From Anthonomus grandis grandis (taxonomy: Eukaryota > Arthropoda > Insecta > Coleoptera > Curculionidae), in NCBI RefSeq assembly GCF_022605725.1, contig NC_065558.1:8556001-8620000 (forward strand): DNA of 64,000 nt, read 5' to 3'. The notes under the pieces are model-generated. The model did not search any database and was not told the origin of the DNA. It was given only the letters and a program-made list of their open reading frames with translations. Below, piece by piece: positions 48,246 through 61,009 of this stretch. The position numbers and the translations under genes are program-made. Numbering within the stretch: the stretch's first letter is position 1; every line of letters begins with the position of its first letter.

Positions 48246-48392
48246 ATTCGGAATCAAAAGACCAGAACCAGAAATAAATTAATAAATTAGAAGCGACCAA
48301 AAACATAAATATAAAAATTTCGCAAAAGGGGTTATTTTCTACTTTTTTCTAAAAAAAAAAAGTTTACTTTTTCGTAACTACACTATTCTTAC

Positions 48393-48901
48393 CTCTCCTA
48401 TGCCCCCTCCTAGCCTCCCAAGTAACCACTATATTGCTCGGTGAGGAGTCTCCACTTCCACCTCTACTCCTCGCACTCAACGCCGACTTCTTCGTACCCG
48501 GCGAGGGTTTTTCCGCACCCACGCCCCCGAAACTATTGCGGTGCCGCGGCGAAAAGTTCACCACCCCCAAACGATCTGCGCCCGAAACGATCTTCACCTC
48601 GATCTGTTCGCACTTTTCCGCCCTTTTGGACGCGCCGCCGAAGTACGGACAGGTGCACGGGGGCGGTAGCGACAGGGAGCACTCCTCGGTCGGGCGAGTT
48701 CGCTCGCTCTCGTTACTCGGCGTCGAGTAGAGTTCGTGGAAGCTCGAGCCTCGTCGTTTTCGCCACTTCGGGGAGGGGGAGTCGTCGCGGGAGTCGCCCT
48801 CGTGGAAAGTCGAGGCTCGTCGCCGTTTCGGTTGGGGCCACGGTGATAATTCGGAGTTGGTGAGGAGGGAGGAACGGGAGGCGCTTAGACTGTCCGTCGA
48901 G
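48393..48901 (-). CDS. 5-HT2: 5-HT2-type serotonin receptor, internal exon (third intracellular loop)
   Basis: This 509-bp exon encodes 169 full codons plus one base at each end. Acceptor AG lies at 48903-48902 and donor GTAAGA at 48392-48387. It completes an Asp codon (GA from upstream plus C) and hands one G to the next exon; both junctions keep the frame. The product is polar and Ser/Arg/Pro-rich: it starts STDSLSASRSSLLTNSELSP, contains KRRRAS and KRRGSS (basic-Ser sites that kinases could use), an ECSLSLPPPCTCP stretch, and ends ARRGHRRG. There is no hydrophobic segment, as expected for the cytoplasmic loop between TM5 and TM6. GC content is far above the neighbourhood, especially at third positions. 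Confidence 0.85.
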
Positions 48902-49164
48902 CTGAAAGAGGTCGAGTTTTAGTTAGGGTTTTTGAGGTTGTTAAAGTGATTATGCATAATCAAGGTCACAATATAGAGTGCATTTACGACGAACGCAACA
49001 AATTTATTGTTTTAATCGAGAGACACTCCGGTTCAACATAAGGGAACACAAAATTGTAACCTGATTATAGAACTGACAAATAAAGTCTATTTGTACTTAA
49101 AATTCAGGCATTTTTTTCTTCTGTTATTCTTTGTGTCACATCGATTAGCATTGTCAATTGCACG

Positions 49165-49260
49165 TCTTTTAACAATAATAATCTTTATTTAGCATAAGTA
49201 TCTATATACAAAAACAAAAAATTTCCCCAAAAATTAATAAAAATACATACAATATTAATA
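49165..49260 (-). mobile_element. LINE 3' tail, minus strand
   Basis: Read on the minus strand it gives TTTTTGGGGAAATTTTTTG, GTATATAGATACTTATGC, TAAATAAAGATTATTATTG. This matches the plus-strand tail at 8840-8957 nearly base for base over its core. Confidence 0.65.
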
Positions 49261-49964
49261 ATAATGTTCATAAACCTAATCCAACAACATATTTATTCAG
49301 CAAGAGTACCATATAGGTAACCAATAAATATATCAAATGAAAATTTTCTAAACAGGGTGCCTCAACTATGGCGTCAATTTTCAAAGCAACACAGGATAAT
49401 TAGGTAAACGTTCATTTTTGGTTTACAACAGGTGTACATTTTTGGCTGAACTTCAACTATAAATATCGGATAAAATGTCCGCGTGATATACGTTAAGGAA
49501 TTTAATATTAAGTTTATGTTATGCACGTTTAACAAGAAGTGGAGTGAGACAAGAGTGAAGTTTATGGTGTATTGTATTCTATTTAAAGACGGTTACAAAA
49601 TTCAATGAGCTTCTAAACAAATATACTTATCATGGTCAACAAAACGTTGAGTTTTTAGTTATAGAAGACAAGTATAAAAGGTTTATTTTAATCATTAAAT
49701 AATTGTTGATATGGAATTTTTAATAAAGGTATATATTTAAGCTTTAATTGTGATAAATTTTTGTTGTGTTCTCTATCTATGATATTCCATTATTACTAGA
49801 TATATACGTATATAAAAAGTATATCATATAATACACACAGTGGCATAAATGTCATATCATTTTACCACATATTTAAAGTTTAAAGACTAGATGTAAAACC
49901 CTTGTCAATTTTTTTAAATGCCGAAATTATCTCGGATTTGTGAACAGAATCGTCTATTATAGAC

Positions 49965-50215
49965 GTATATTCTCACCTTTAATGTTCTTAAAAAGTATTT
50001 TTCTCTCAGGCAATTATTTTATGAAAAAAAATTTTTTTTTTCATTAACCCTACCCTTAACCCCCCACCCACCCCACACAACTTACCAGTGAGAAATTGTT
50101 TTCAAAAATCATTGTTTTCCAAAATAATACGCATGAATAACAGCTGGTTTTGTCGTTAAGATTTAATTTAATAACACAGTTTGTTTATTTAAATTTGATA
50201 TAATTATATACATAT
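49965..50215 (+). repeat. Copy of the C-rich arm repeat of 43120-43360
   Basis: It shares CCCCCCACCCACCCCACAC, ACTTACCAGTGAGAAATTG, AATAATACGCAT, AGCTGGTTTTGTCGTTAA and TTTAATTTAATAACACAG with the block at 43120-43360, in the same order and orientation. Confidence 0.8.
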
Positions 50216-50269
50216 ATTTTTTCATACATATACATACATACATCGACGGAAGAAGGTTATAAGTTAGTA

Positions 50270-50600
50270 AGTTCGAAAATTATTTTGGTTCAATTTTAAA
50301 AATTCTTAAAAAATTCCAATCAGGACCAATTTACTTAAAACTTCCTTTTATTATTAGGAGATCCATTGCTAATTCATGAAAGGAAATGATAAGTTAGTTG
50401 GTCTATTATTTTTTAAATTATGATGTTTTTTTCCAAAAAAAGTCCAAACATTATTTTGGTAAACTTTAAAAATTAAAAAAAAAAATCAAATTAAGACCTA
50501 TTTATTTAAAACTTCTTGTAACTATTAAGAGATCTATTGCTAAACGATAGAAGAAGACTATAAGTTAATTGGTAACTTATTTTTTAAGTTCTGAATTTTT
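50270..50600 (-). repeat. Two inverted monomers of the 51520-54575 satellite
   Basis: On the minus strand this reads with AATAATAGACCAA-, TAATTACAAGAAG- and AATTGGTC-like phrases as in the main array. It faces the main array across about 0.9 kb of unrelated sequence. Confidence 0.75.
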
Positions 50601-50609
50601 TATTTAATG

Positions 50610-51515
50610 TAACAATCACTATAAGTTATGAATTGATTCGTAGACGTGCCTTACAGAAACAAAATTTAAAAAAGAGACAGATGATAGGTAGCACACAAGA
50701 GCAAGGCGGATAGAACAACTGCCCAACACGATTTTCTTGATCTTGGCATATACTCTTTTTAACCTTAATTTCCGGTAAACCTTGAATTTTGTTCTACTAA
50801 CTACCTCTCTCCTACGGTTACCGAATATTTTTTTTGCTGTCAAAAATAAAAATTTGCCAGGAGGATCTAATTTAATTAAGTAATGGGTGTTTTTCGCGAA
50901 CGAATAGACCGCCATTTATAAAATTAATTACGACCTCCCTATAATTTATCCTCGGGGTCACATCTAAGAGCCCGACGTCGTCTTATTAATATTTATAATT
51001 AAGAGCCTTTCGCGTGACAATTTCCCTCTCTATATAAACCGAAAAAAAAATAATTTAAGAAGTGCTTTACTACTTTTAATGGTATTAATTTCGCCATAAA
51101 ACACAAGCGAGAACGTCGCGATTCATTAATTTTCCTGCAATTTATCGGTTTTAATATATTATATACTCTGGGTGTGTAAGGCAATATGTCTCTGTTGTGT
51201 AACATAAACCCTGTTTTGTATATATCTACCCTCGCCTCGAAAAGGCAATTTGTTCCTGTTCAGCCATTTCGAATTATTATATTTAAGCCCTCCGATGAGC
51301 TCTACTAGATTTGTCATTTGTTTTATACAAATAAACGGGGATGATTAGGTGCTAGAACTTATAATCCATTGCGAATATTAAATTTTATCTTGGAAATTCA
51401 ACACTCACTTACTTATTGGTTTTACTTTATTATGAGTAATTTGAGGTAAAGAGATGGCAAATGTGAAACAAACCTAAGAAACTAAACCACCCACCTTAAC
51501 TTGTAGCGAAGGTAA
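50610..51515. other. Unique segment between inverted satellite blocks
   Basis: No tandem repeat or coding sequence is recognisable. Moderately GC-richer than the arrays on both sides. Confidence 0.4.
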
Positions 51516-51519
51516 AAAA

Positions 51520-54500
51520 TAATTAACTCATAATTTTTTCCGTCGTCGATTAGCCATGGACCTTTTAATAATCACAAGAAGTTTCATGTAAACTGCTCGT
51601 AATTTGATTTTTTTATGACTTTATGAAGTTGAACTAAAATAAGTTCGACCAAAATAATTTTTGGACTTACTTTTGGAAAAAAAATTATAACTTAAAAAAT
51701 AATAGACCAATTTAATTACAATCTTCTTGCGTCGGTTAGCAATAGATTTCTTAATAATTACAAGAAGTTTCAACTAAATTGGTATTGATTTGAATTTTGT
51801 ATCAATTTTTAAAAGTGAATTAAAATTATTTTGCAAATTTTTTTGGAAAAAAAATCATAATTTAAAAAAGAATAGACCAATTAACTTATAATCTTCTGTC
51901 TGATTTTTTTTCGAAAAAAAATCATAGACCAATTATCTTACACTCTTTTCCTGTCGGTTACCAATAGATTTCCTAATGATTACAAGAAGTTTCAAATAAA
52001 TTGGTCTTGATTTGAATTTTGTATGAATTTTTAAAGTTCAACTAAAATTATTCTGGAAATTTTTTCAGAAACAAAAATCATAATTAAAAAAATAATAGAC
52101 CAATTAACTTAACCTACTCTGACATCGATTAGCAATAGATCTCCTAATAATTACAAGAAGTTTTAAGTAAATTGCTTTTGATTTAATTTTTTGATACATT
52201 TTTAAAGTTGGACTAAAATAATTTTTGGATTTTTTTGGGATAAAAAATTCATTACCTAAAAAATAATAGATTAATTAACTTACAACTCTTCATCATCGAT
52301 TAGCAATAGATCTGCTAGTAATTACAAGAAGTTTCAAGTAAATTGGCCTTGATTTGAATTTTGTATGAATTTTTAAATTTGAACTAAAACTATTTTGGAC
52401 ATTTTTGTGAAAAAAAAATCATAATTTGAAAAATAATAGACCAATTTAATTACAATCTTTTTCGATCGATTAACAATAGATTTTCTAATAATTACAAGAA
52501 GTTTCAAATAAATTGGTCTTGATTTGAATTTTGTATGAATTTTTAAAAGTTCAACTAAAATAATTCTGGACATTTTTTTAGAAAAAAAATTCATAATTAA
52601 AAAAATAATAGACCAATTAACTTAAACTATTCTGTCATCAATTAGCAATAGATATCCTAATAATTACAAGAAGTTTTAAGTAAATTGCTTTTGATTTAAT
52701 TTTTTGATTCATTTTTAAAGTTGGACTAAAGTAATTTTTGGATTTTTTTGGGAAAAAAAATTCATTACCTAAAAAATAATAGATTAATAAACTTACAACT
52801 CTTCATTATCAAATTGGCCTTGATTTGAATTTTGTATGAATTTTTAAATTTGAACTAAAACTATTTTGGACTTTTTTTTGAAAAAAAAATCATAATTTGA
52901 AAAATAATAGACCAATTTAATTACAATCTTCTTCAATCGGTTAACAATAGATTTCCTATTTAGATTTTCTAAATTGGCCTTGATTTGAATTTTGTATGAA
53001 TTTTTAAATTTGAACTAAAACTATTTTGCACTTTTTTTTGAAAAAAAAATCATAATTTGAAAAATAATAGACCAATTTAATTACAATCTTCTTCAATCGG
53101 TTAACAATAGATTTCCTAATTATTACAAGAAGTTTCAAATAAATTGGTCTTGATTTGAATTTTGTATGAATTTTTAAAAGTTCAACTAAAATAATTTTGA
53201 ACATTTTTTTAGAAAAAAAATTCATAATTAAAAAAATAATAGACCAATTAACTTAAACTATTCTGTCATCGAGTAGCAATAGATATCCTAATAATTACAA
53301 GTAATTTTAAGTAAATTGCTTTTGATTTAATTTTTTGATTCATTTTTAAAGTTGGACTAAAATAATTTTTGGATTTTTTTGGGAAAAAAAATTCATTACC
53401 TAAAAAATAATAGATTAATAAACTTACAACTCTTCGTTATCGATTAGCAATAAATCTGCTAATAATTACAAGAAGTTTCAAGTAAATTGGCCTTGATTTG
53501 AATTTTGTATGAATTTTTAAATTTGAACTAAAACTATTTTGGACTTTTTTTTGAAAAAAAAAAATCATAATTTGAAAAATAATAGACCAATTTAATTACA
53601 ATCTTCTTCAATCGGTTAAAAATAGATTTCCTAATAATTACAAGAAGTTTCAAATAAATTGGTCTTGATTTGAATTTTGTATGAATTTTTAAAAGTTCAA
53701 CTAAAATAATTCTGGACATTTTTTTAGAAAAAAAATTCATAATTAAAAAAATAATAGACCAATTAACTTAAACTATTCTGTCATCGATTAGCAATAGATA
53801 TCCTAATAATTACAAGAAGTTTTAAGTAAATTGCTTTTGATTTAATTTTTTGATTCATTTTTAAAGTTGGACTAAAATAATTTTTGGATTTTTTTAGGAA
53901 AAAAAAATTATTACCTAAAAAATAATAGATTAATTAACTTGCAACTCTTCATCATCGATTAGCAATAGATCTGCTAATAATTACAAGAAGTTTCAAGTAA
54001 ATTGGCCTTGATTTGAATTTTGTATGAATTTTTAAATTTGAACTAAAACTATTTTGGACATTTTTTTGAAAAAAAAATCATAATTTGAAAAATAATAGAC
54101 CAATTTAATTACAATCTTCTTCAATCGGTTAACAATAGATTTCCTAATAATTACAAGACGTTTCAAATAAATTGGTCTAGATTTGAATTTTGTATGAATT
54201 TTTAAAGTTCAACTAAAATTATTCTGGACATTTTTTTAGAAAAAAAAATCATAATTAAAAAAATAATAGACCAATAAACTTAAACTATTCTGTCATCGAT
54301 TAGCAATAGATCTCCTAATAATTGCAAGAAGTTTTAAGTAAATTGCTTTTGATTTAATTTTTTTTTCATTGTTAAAGTTGGACTAAAATAATTTTTGGAT
54401 TTTTTGGAAAAAAAAATTCATTACCTAAAAAATAATAGATCAATTAACTTGCAACTCTTTATCATCGATTAGCAATAGATCTGCTAATAATTACAAGAAG

Positions 54501-54575
54501 TTTCAAGTAAATTGGTCTTGATTTAAATTTTAAACGATTTTTTAAAAAAGAATCAAAATAATTTTTGCTAGGTAT
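51520..54575 (+). repeat. Satellite array with three-monomer higher-order repeat (~515 bp)
   Basis: About 17 monomers of about 170 bp, marked by TAATTACAAGAAGTTT. Three types alternate. Type 1 (CCAATTTAATTACAATCTTC) starts near 52439, 53070, 53587 and 54098. Type 2 (CCAATTAACTTAAACTATTC) starts near 52609, 53243, 53758 and 54270. Type 3 (TTAACTTACAACTC or close) starts near 52270, 52782, 53414, 53930 and 54440. Spacing within a type is 510-517 bp, except for one 632-bp interval explained by about 120 bp of local duplication at about 52800-52990. Confidence 0.92.
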
Positions 54576-54579
54576 TTAG

Positions 54580-56400
54580 AGTCTAGGATAGGTTTACCTA
54601 TTACCCTTTCTTAATAAGAAATTTGCCAAAAAATAAATATTTCTTTAACAGTTGCCTTTAAAAAAAATTATTGCGACTTTAATAACATGGAATAATTTAA
54701 CCTAAAATACTTGAATATTTACTTTAAGGTTCGTAAAAAAATAAATTGCTCCAATTGAAATACATGAAAAATATAAAAATGTCTTTAGCTGCCACAGAAC
54801 ACCGACTTAAACTGCCTAAAATAAAATTAAAAAAAGCTAACGGTTTTTTCCTTTACACTACCTGAAAAAACCATAATAAAATAAGTTAAATTAATGAAAG
54901 AACATTGACGCTCTAAAGCTGTTTTAAAAATATATAGAATTTTCTAAAAAAAAATTACAAAAAAGACACATTGTCAACAAAGAATACAAAATTCATCGTA
55001 AAAAACGTTAAAAAGAATCACACAAATGTCAAGAATCAAAAGAGTTAGGCTCTCGCAAAAATATTATTTCATTTATTTTTCGTATCCAACTTTACTTCTA
55101 TTCCTCTTGCTCTTCTGTGTCCTTATGATGATTTTTCTTTTTTTTTTTTATATTTTTGTATTGAAATTGAATATGGTAAATACTGTGGATTATTTTATAA
55201 TAATTTTCTTAATATTCAAGAATTCTTTAACTGCCTGGAAGAAATAAAGAATTTACTATGGCACTCAAAGTTATCACTTTTTTCTTATGCTTAAATTCCT
55301 TGAAAATAAACAGTGATTTTTTTTCTCTGTTAAACTAACTAAAAATACTAAAAAAATTATTTGTTTTGAATCAATTAATGATACATAATAATAATGCAAT
55401 AGTACAAGGAAATTAATGCATCAAGATCTTTCGCTTTTTCACGTGGTTATTTTTTGGCGCCCAACACGTTCGAATTGTGTTCTTCGTACACCTAGTAAGT
55501 AAACTATGATTTTAATTTAAACAGTTGGGGGTTGAATTGTACTCTGGGGGCAAGAAAATACATAGAAACGTCTACTTGTAATAAACTTTTATTTTATTCC
55601 AGGCAATTCGGGTCAAAAAATTGGCAACAAGGACTATATAAAAACTATACAAGCTGTGATAGCTCTGAGGATTGTGATATAATTTTTTTGTCTTTCAAAC
55701 AGTATAATTCAATGAATTTTCTTAGTTAATTGAATTACTTGTCTTTCAGGCAATTTTTCACTTCTTTCAAAAACATCCACAATTTTTTTAGGTATTTCCA
55801 GTATTTAGTTTTTAATTAAAGACAAATTTGATATATTTTTTGTTATCTTTGTTGTCTTCTGAGCTGTACTGATCATTGTTCTCTTGTTTATAAACCTTTT
55901 TAATGCATTTGTTTGTTTTATAATTATTGTTGGCAATTGTTCAACTGCCTGGTAGAAAACTGTAGTGGTCAATTTCATTGATTGAGAAGCATAAAAAGTG
56001 TCATCAAACGGATCTGAAGAGAAAGTTAATTTCAGACACATTAAGAACTACAGAAGCTACTTGCTTGTCAAGAGACTCAAGAATGTAGTAAGGATTTTAT
56101 CTCTTCTGTTGCTACAAATTTTTATAGTTAAACAAGTGACGATACACCTATATTATCCATCGCTAATGGAAAATATAATTGAAATGTTCTCTCTCCATTA
56201 AATTTTATCGCATTAAGTGGGGTAGCGATGGCAGAATTGGGAAAAGTGAGCTTCGGAAAAATGTTTATTTTGCCCCGGTTTATTTTTATACAGCATTCCC
56301 ATTACTCAAGAGGGTGCTGCAGTAAGTAAGTGCATGCACTCACTACCTGTAATAAAGACAGGTTGTCTTTTTATCACTGAAATGTATAGACTTTTTTTCC
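54580..56400. other. No gene recognised
   Basis: Intronic, AT-rich. CTGCCTGGAA lies at 55231-55240, and variants near 55598 and 55945. Short open frames show no family motifs. Confidence 0.4.
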
Positions 56401-56411
56401 CCAATAGCATA

Positions 56412-57103
56412 CAGGGTGTTCGAAAAATAGACAGAGAATCAACACACAATCACCCATTGAAATAGATCTATTTCAATGGGTGATTCCTTGTAAAAAATAT
56501 GAGAAAATTTTTTTTATAAATATGGGTCCGGAAATGCATAGTTTTCAAGATACAGGCTGGTCAATTTTTTTGAAAATATTATTTTTTTTATTAATATTAA
56601 AAAAAAATTTTACTCGATTTTTTTGAAATTTGGTAGTATTACCTATTAGGAGGCTAATTTAGCCCTAATTAGATTAAAATTATAAGGTTCAGTAGCGTCC
56701 CGGGGGACATCTTAGCAAATATTATTGGCAAAAAAAATGTACTCCACTACCTTTTTTCAACTTTAATATTTATTGTTTGATTCAGCATTTAAAAATACAA
56801 CTTTTTCGCCTCTTGTATTTTTTTCGTATCTCACTTCGTTTTCGATAAAAAAAAATAAATACCATTTTATTGCATGCGACTGGACAAAATTGGTTTATTA
56901 ATTTTTAGTTAAAAAATCATTTCTGCATGGAGGTTTGACTTTGACATGTTTGATAAGTGTCACTTCTCCTAGAAAAATAATTAATATTAATAAAAAAATA
57001 ATATAAAAAAAAAAATTATCACCCTGAATCTTGAAAACTTTATAGAAACTTTTTCTCATATTTTTTTACGAGGAATATCTGCGTCTATTTTTCGAACACC
57101 CTG
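56412..57103. mobile_element. MITE, 692 bp, with a 38-bp perfect palindrome
   Basis: The left end reads CAGGGTGTTCGAAAAATAG and the right end, on the minus strand, is identical over more than 20 bases. TA flanks at 56410-56411 and 57104-57105. Inner sequences also pair (AGTTTTCAAGATACAGG on the left with CCTGAATCTTGAAAACT on the right). A perfect 38-bp palindrome at 56448-56485, centred on AGATCT, lies just inside the left end. No coding capacity. Confidence 0.88.
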
Positions 57104-57109
57104 TATAGT

Positions 57110-58185
57110 CAACTCACATTTAATATATCTAACCGTAAAACGGTCTAATTCCACATTAAGCCCTCCTGAAGGGTGTTTCATGCAACAGTAATAAATCCGA
57201 TCGGTTTATATAGTACACACCGGTTTCCGCGGCAATTCATTTTAAGCTTGAGAAATACGTGCGTTACGGTTTTAATTAGTCGTTGGAACCCCGATAACGA
57301 ATGCGCGCCCCATCAGTTTCTACTCCCCCTTCTCTCGCCCTCTGTATTATCAATTTCCCTCGGCGAACGCGTGTTTGAGCGGTCATTGTACGTGTATCCG
57401 TGTCACTTGCATCCAGGTTAATCCAGGATTTTTTTTCGTCCCGACATGGGAAAAGGGCAATTTCAAGAGGAGATTCATTCGTACGTCAGGAGCAGCAAAA
57501 AAGATTGAGAGAAACAAAAACGTATTGTCACTGTTTAATTCGTATTAAAGTTGTGGAAAAAATGGAAAATCAGTGTGATTTTATTTAGAAAATTAAAAAA
57601 AAAAATGTCAGGATATTTCTATATTTTTTTCTTTTTTTTAGTAAACATATAACTAAAAAGAGCTTCCGTCCTTGTCTGAGTCCTTAGACAGTGTGGGTAT
57701 GTTCTACTTTACATCCATAAACCGCCATAAAAAATTAAAATGTTCAATACCTGTCTTTCTTATTAATCATTCACTCCACTGCCAAAATAGACTTTCTCAA
57801 TTAAAAAAAAATGGGAATTATCTTTGACCACTATCAAAATTTCGAAAAGACCTATTTGGGGGTTTTACATTTTTTTCCTAGGGGCGGACTTATTTTTTTA
57901 AAGTGTGTAAAAATCTCTCTGAATAATTCATAAATTATAAAGGAAATGGGAAGCCTATGAATAAATTTTTGACTCATTTAGGTAAAATCACTGCTCTGAT
58001 GATTATTTTATTTACATTTTTTATTTTCTTAAGTTTTCCATTTCTAGGCTCTCGAATTTTTTAATAGTAATAGTAAGCCTAATTCTGTTTTTTTGCACTA
58101 AGAAATGATTGAATTTATTAAACTGCCTGGAAGTAATCAAAATATTTTTTTTTGGGATTTTTAAAAAAATCGCTTTTGAAATTTT
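57110..58185. other. GC-richer unique island, then AT-rich sequence; no gene
   Basis: About 57150-57560 is unique and GC-richer than its surroundings, perhaps a conserved intronic element; no exon signal in phase with the receptor was found. CTGCCTGGAA lies at 58123-58132. Confidence 0.4.
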
Positions 58186-58189
58186 TTAT

Positions 58190-60760
58190 TTTTTTTTTTA
58201 GTTTCTACCGCATCTCACCTCTCGAGGACATTCTGGATCATTATGAAATTGTACTTTTCTTACGTATTTATGAACATTACACATGGGAGAGATAATTTCA
58301 TAGCGATCGTCAAAGATTCATGGGACTCAGATCGGTTTATGTGTCCAAAAGGGGGTAAAAAGTCCACTTTTTCACTTTCTACCGCTTCTCACTTCTCGAG
58401 AATACTCTGGATCATTATAAAATTTTACTTTTTTTACGTATTCATGAACTTTACAGACGGGAGAGATAATTTCATAGCGATCGTCAAAGATTCATGGAAC
58501 TCAGATCGGTTTATGTGTCTAAAAGGGGGTAAAAAGTCCACTTTTTCACTTTCTACCGCATCTCACCTCTCGAGAACATTTTGGATCATTATCAAATTGT
58601 ACATTTCTTCCGTATTTATGAACATTACAGACGAGAGAGATAATTTCATAGCGATCGTCAAAGATTCATGGGACTCGGATCGGTTTATGTGTCTAAAAGG
58701 GGGTAAAAAGTCCACTTTTTCACTTTCTACCGCATCTCACCTCTCAAGAACATTCTGGATCATTATGAAATTGTACTTTTCTTACGTATTTATGAACTCT
58801 ACAGACGGGAAAGATAATTTCATAGCGATCGACAATGATTCATGGGACTCAGATCGGTTTATGTGTCCAAAAATGGGTAAAAGGTCCACTTTTTTACTTT
58901 CTATCGCATCTCACCTCTCGAGAACATTCTGGATCATTATGAAATTGTACTTTTCTTACGTATTTATGAACATTACACATGGGAGAGATAATTTCATAGC
59001 GATCGTCAAAGATTCATGGGACTCAGATCGGTTTATGTGTCCACAAGGGGGTAAAAAGTCCACTTTTTCACTTTCTATCACATCTCACCTCTCGGAAACA
59101 TTCTGAATCATTATGAAATTGTACTTTTCTTACGTATTCATGAACTCTACAGACGGGAGAAATAATTTCATAGCGATCGTCAAAGATTCATGGGACTCAG
59201 ATCGATTTAGGTGTCCAAAAATGGGTAAAAAGTCCACTTTTTCACTTTCTATCGCATCTCACCTCTCGGGCACATTCTGAATCATTATAAAATTGTACTC
59301 TTCTTACGTATTCATGAACATTACACACGGGAGAGATAATTTCATAGCGATCGTCAAGGATTCATGGGACTCGGATCGGTTTATGTGTTTAAAAGGGGGT
59401 AAAAAGTCCACTTTTTCACTTTCTACCGCATCTCACCGCTCGAGAACATTCTGCATCATTATGAAATTGTACTTTTCTTACGTATTGATGAACTCTACAA
59501 ACGGGAGAGATAATTTCATAGCGATCGACAATGATTCACGGGACTCAGATCGGTTTATGTGTCCACAAGGGGGTAAAAAGTCCACTTTTTCACTTTTTAT
59601 CGCATCTCACCTCTCGGGAACATTCTGAATCATTATGAAATTGTCCTTTTCTTACGTATTCATAAACTCTACAGACGGGAGAAATAATTTCATAGCGATC
59701 GTCAAAGATTCATGGGACTCAGATCGGTTTATGTGTCTAAAAGGGAGTAAAAAGTCCACTTTTTCACTTTCTACCGCATCTCACCTCTTAAGAACATTCT
59801 GGATCATTATACAATTTTACTTATCTTACGTATTCATGAACTTTACAGACGGGAGAGATAATTTCATAGCGATCGTCAAAGCTTTATGGGACTCGGATCG
59901 GTTTGTGTCTAAAAAGGGGTAAGAAGTCCACTTTTTCACTTTCTACCGCGTCTCACCTCTCGAGAACATTCTGGATCATTATGAAATTGTACTTTTCTTA
60001 CGTATTTATGAACATTACACACGGTTGAGATAATTTTATAGCTATGGACAATGATTCATGGGACTCAGATCGGTTTATGTGTCCACAAGGGGGTAAAAAG
60101 TCCACTTTTTCACTTTCTATCACATCTCACCTCTCGGGAACATTCTGAATCATTATGAAATTGTATTTTTCTTACGTATTTATGAACATTACACACGGGA
60201 GAGATAATTTCATAGCGATCGTCAAAGATTCATGGGACTCGGATCGTTTTATGTGTCTAAAAGGGGGTAAAAAGTCCACTTTTTCACTTTCTACCGCATC
60301 TCACCTCTCGAGAACATTCTGGATCATTATAAAATTGTACTTTTCTTACGTATTTATGAACATTACACACGGGAGAGATAATTTCATAGCGATCGTCAAA
60401 GATTCATGGGACTCGGATCGGTTTATGTGTCTAAAAGGGGGTAGAAAGTCCACTTTTTCACGTTCTGCCGCATCTCACCTCTCGGGAACATTCTGAATCA
60501 TTATGAAATTATACTTTTCTTACGTATTTATGAACATTACATACGGGAGAGATAATTTCATAGCGATCGTCAATGATTCATGGGACTCAGATCGGTTTAT
60601 GTGTCTAAAAGGGGGTAAGAAGTCCACTTTTTCACTTTCTACCGCATCTCACCTCTCCAGAACATTCTGGATTATTATGAAATTATACTTTTCTTGCGTA
60701 TTTATGAACTTTGCAGACGGGAAAGATAATCCCATACCGATCAAGGAATCTTGTTGACAT
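58190..60760 (+). repeat. 174-bp tandem array, 15 copies, open in one frame
   Basis: The landmark ATCATTAT recurs at 58237, 58411, 58585, 58759, 58933, 59107, 59281, 59455, 59629, 59803, 59975, 60149, 60323, 60497 and 60671. All intervals are 174 bp except one of 172. Because 174 is 58 codons, a plus-strand frame stays open over many copies: 58243-59106 has 287 codons, with 111, 95, 113 and 84 further on. The peptide unit contains FSYVFMNIT, GRDNFIAIVKDSWDSDRFMC and KKSTFSLSTASH. Stops come mainly from one recurrent change, TGG to TGA. I see no gene context, so I call it a satellite with an incidental or fossil frame. Confidence 0.92.
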
Positions 60761-60769
60761 TATTCTTTA

Positions 60770-60971
60770 TTTAATCATAATCTTGTTGGTAATACATGAC
60801 AGTGTTAAATGATTTATTTTGCTGACTGTGAAATTTTTATATTGAGTAATATGCAGTGTGATATTTTCACACTTTTCTACTTGATTCCCTTGATAAATAA
60901 ATATGTTAATTTCGCTCAATAGAATCACACAATAAAATGACTGCACATTAAATTGGAAAATAAAAAATGCA

Positions 60972-61009
<38 letters not shown>

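Larger units (their letters stand above)
44714..48392 (-). other. Receptor intron, 3679 bp
   Basis: The donor GTAAGA is at 48392-48387 on the minus strand and the acceptor TTCCAG ends at 44714. It contains the MITE at 46141-46637, a LINE-like tail at about 48180-48245, and an unclassified moderately GC stretch at 44880-45400. No other gene is visible. Confidence 0.8.

Noticed and set aside
48441..48863. Long plus-strand open frames over the GC-rich exon
   Set aside because: They are antisense to the receptor exon, whose splice sites and phase are consistent; high GC alone keeps such frames open.
52373..53740. Three near-identical minus-strand open frames of about 70 codons
   Set aside because: They recur because the satellite monomers recur; composition is low complexity and no longer frame is kept.
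55451..55470. TGGCGCCCAAC resembling an LTR primer-binding site
   Set aside because: The match is short and no LTR with TG...CA ends or second copy was found on either side.
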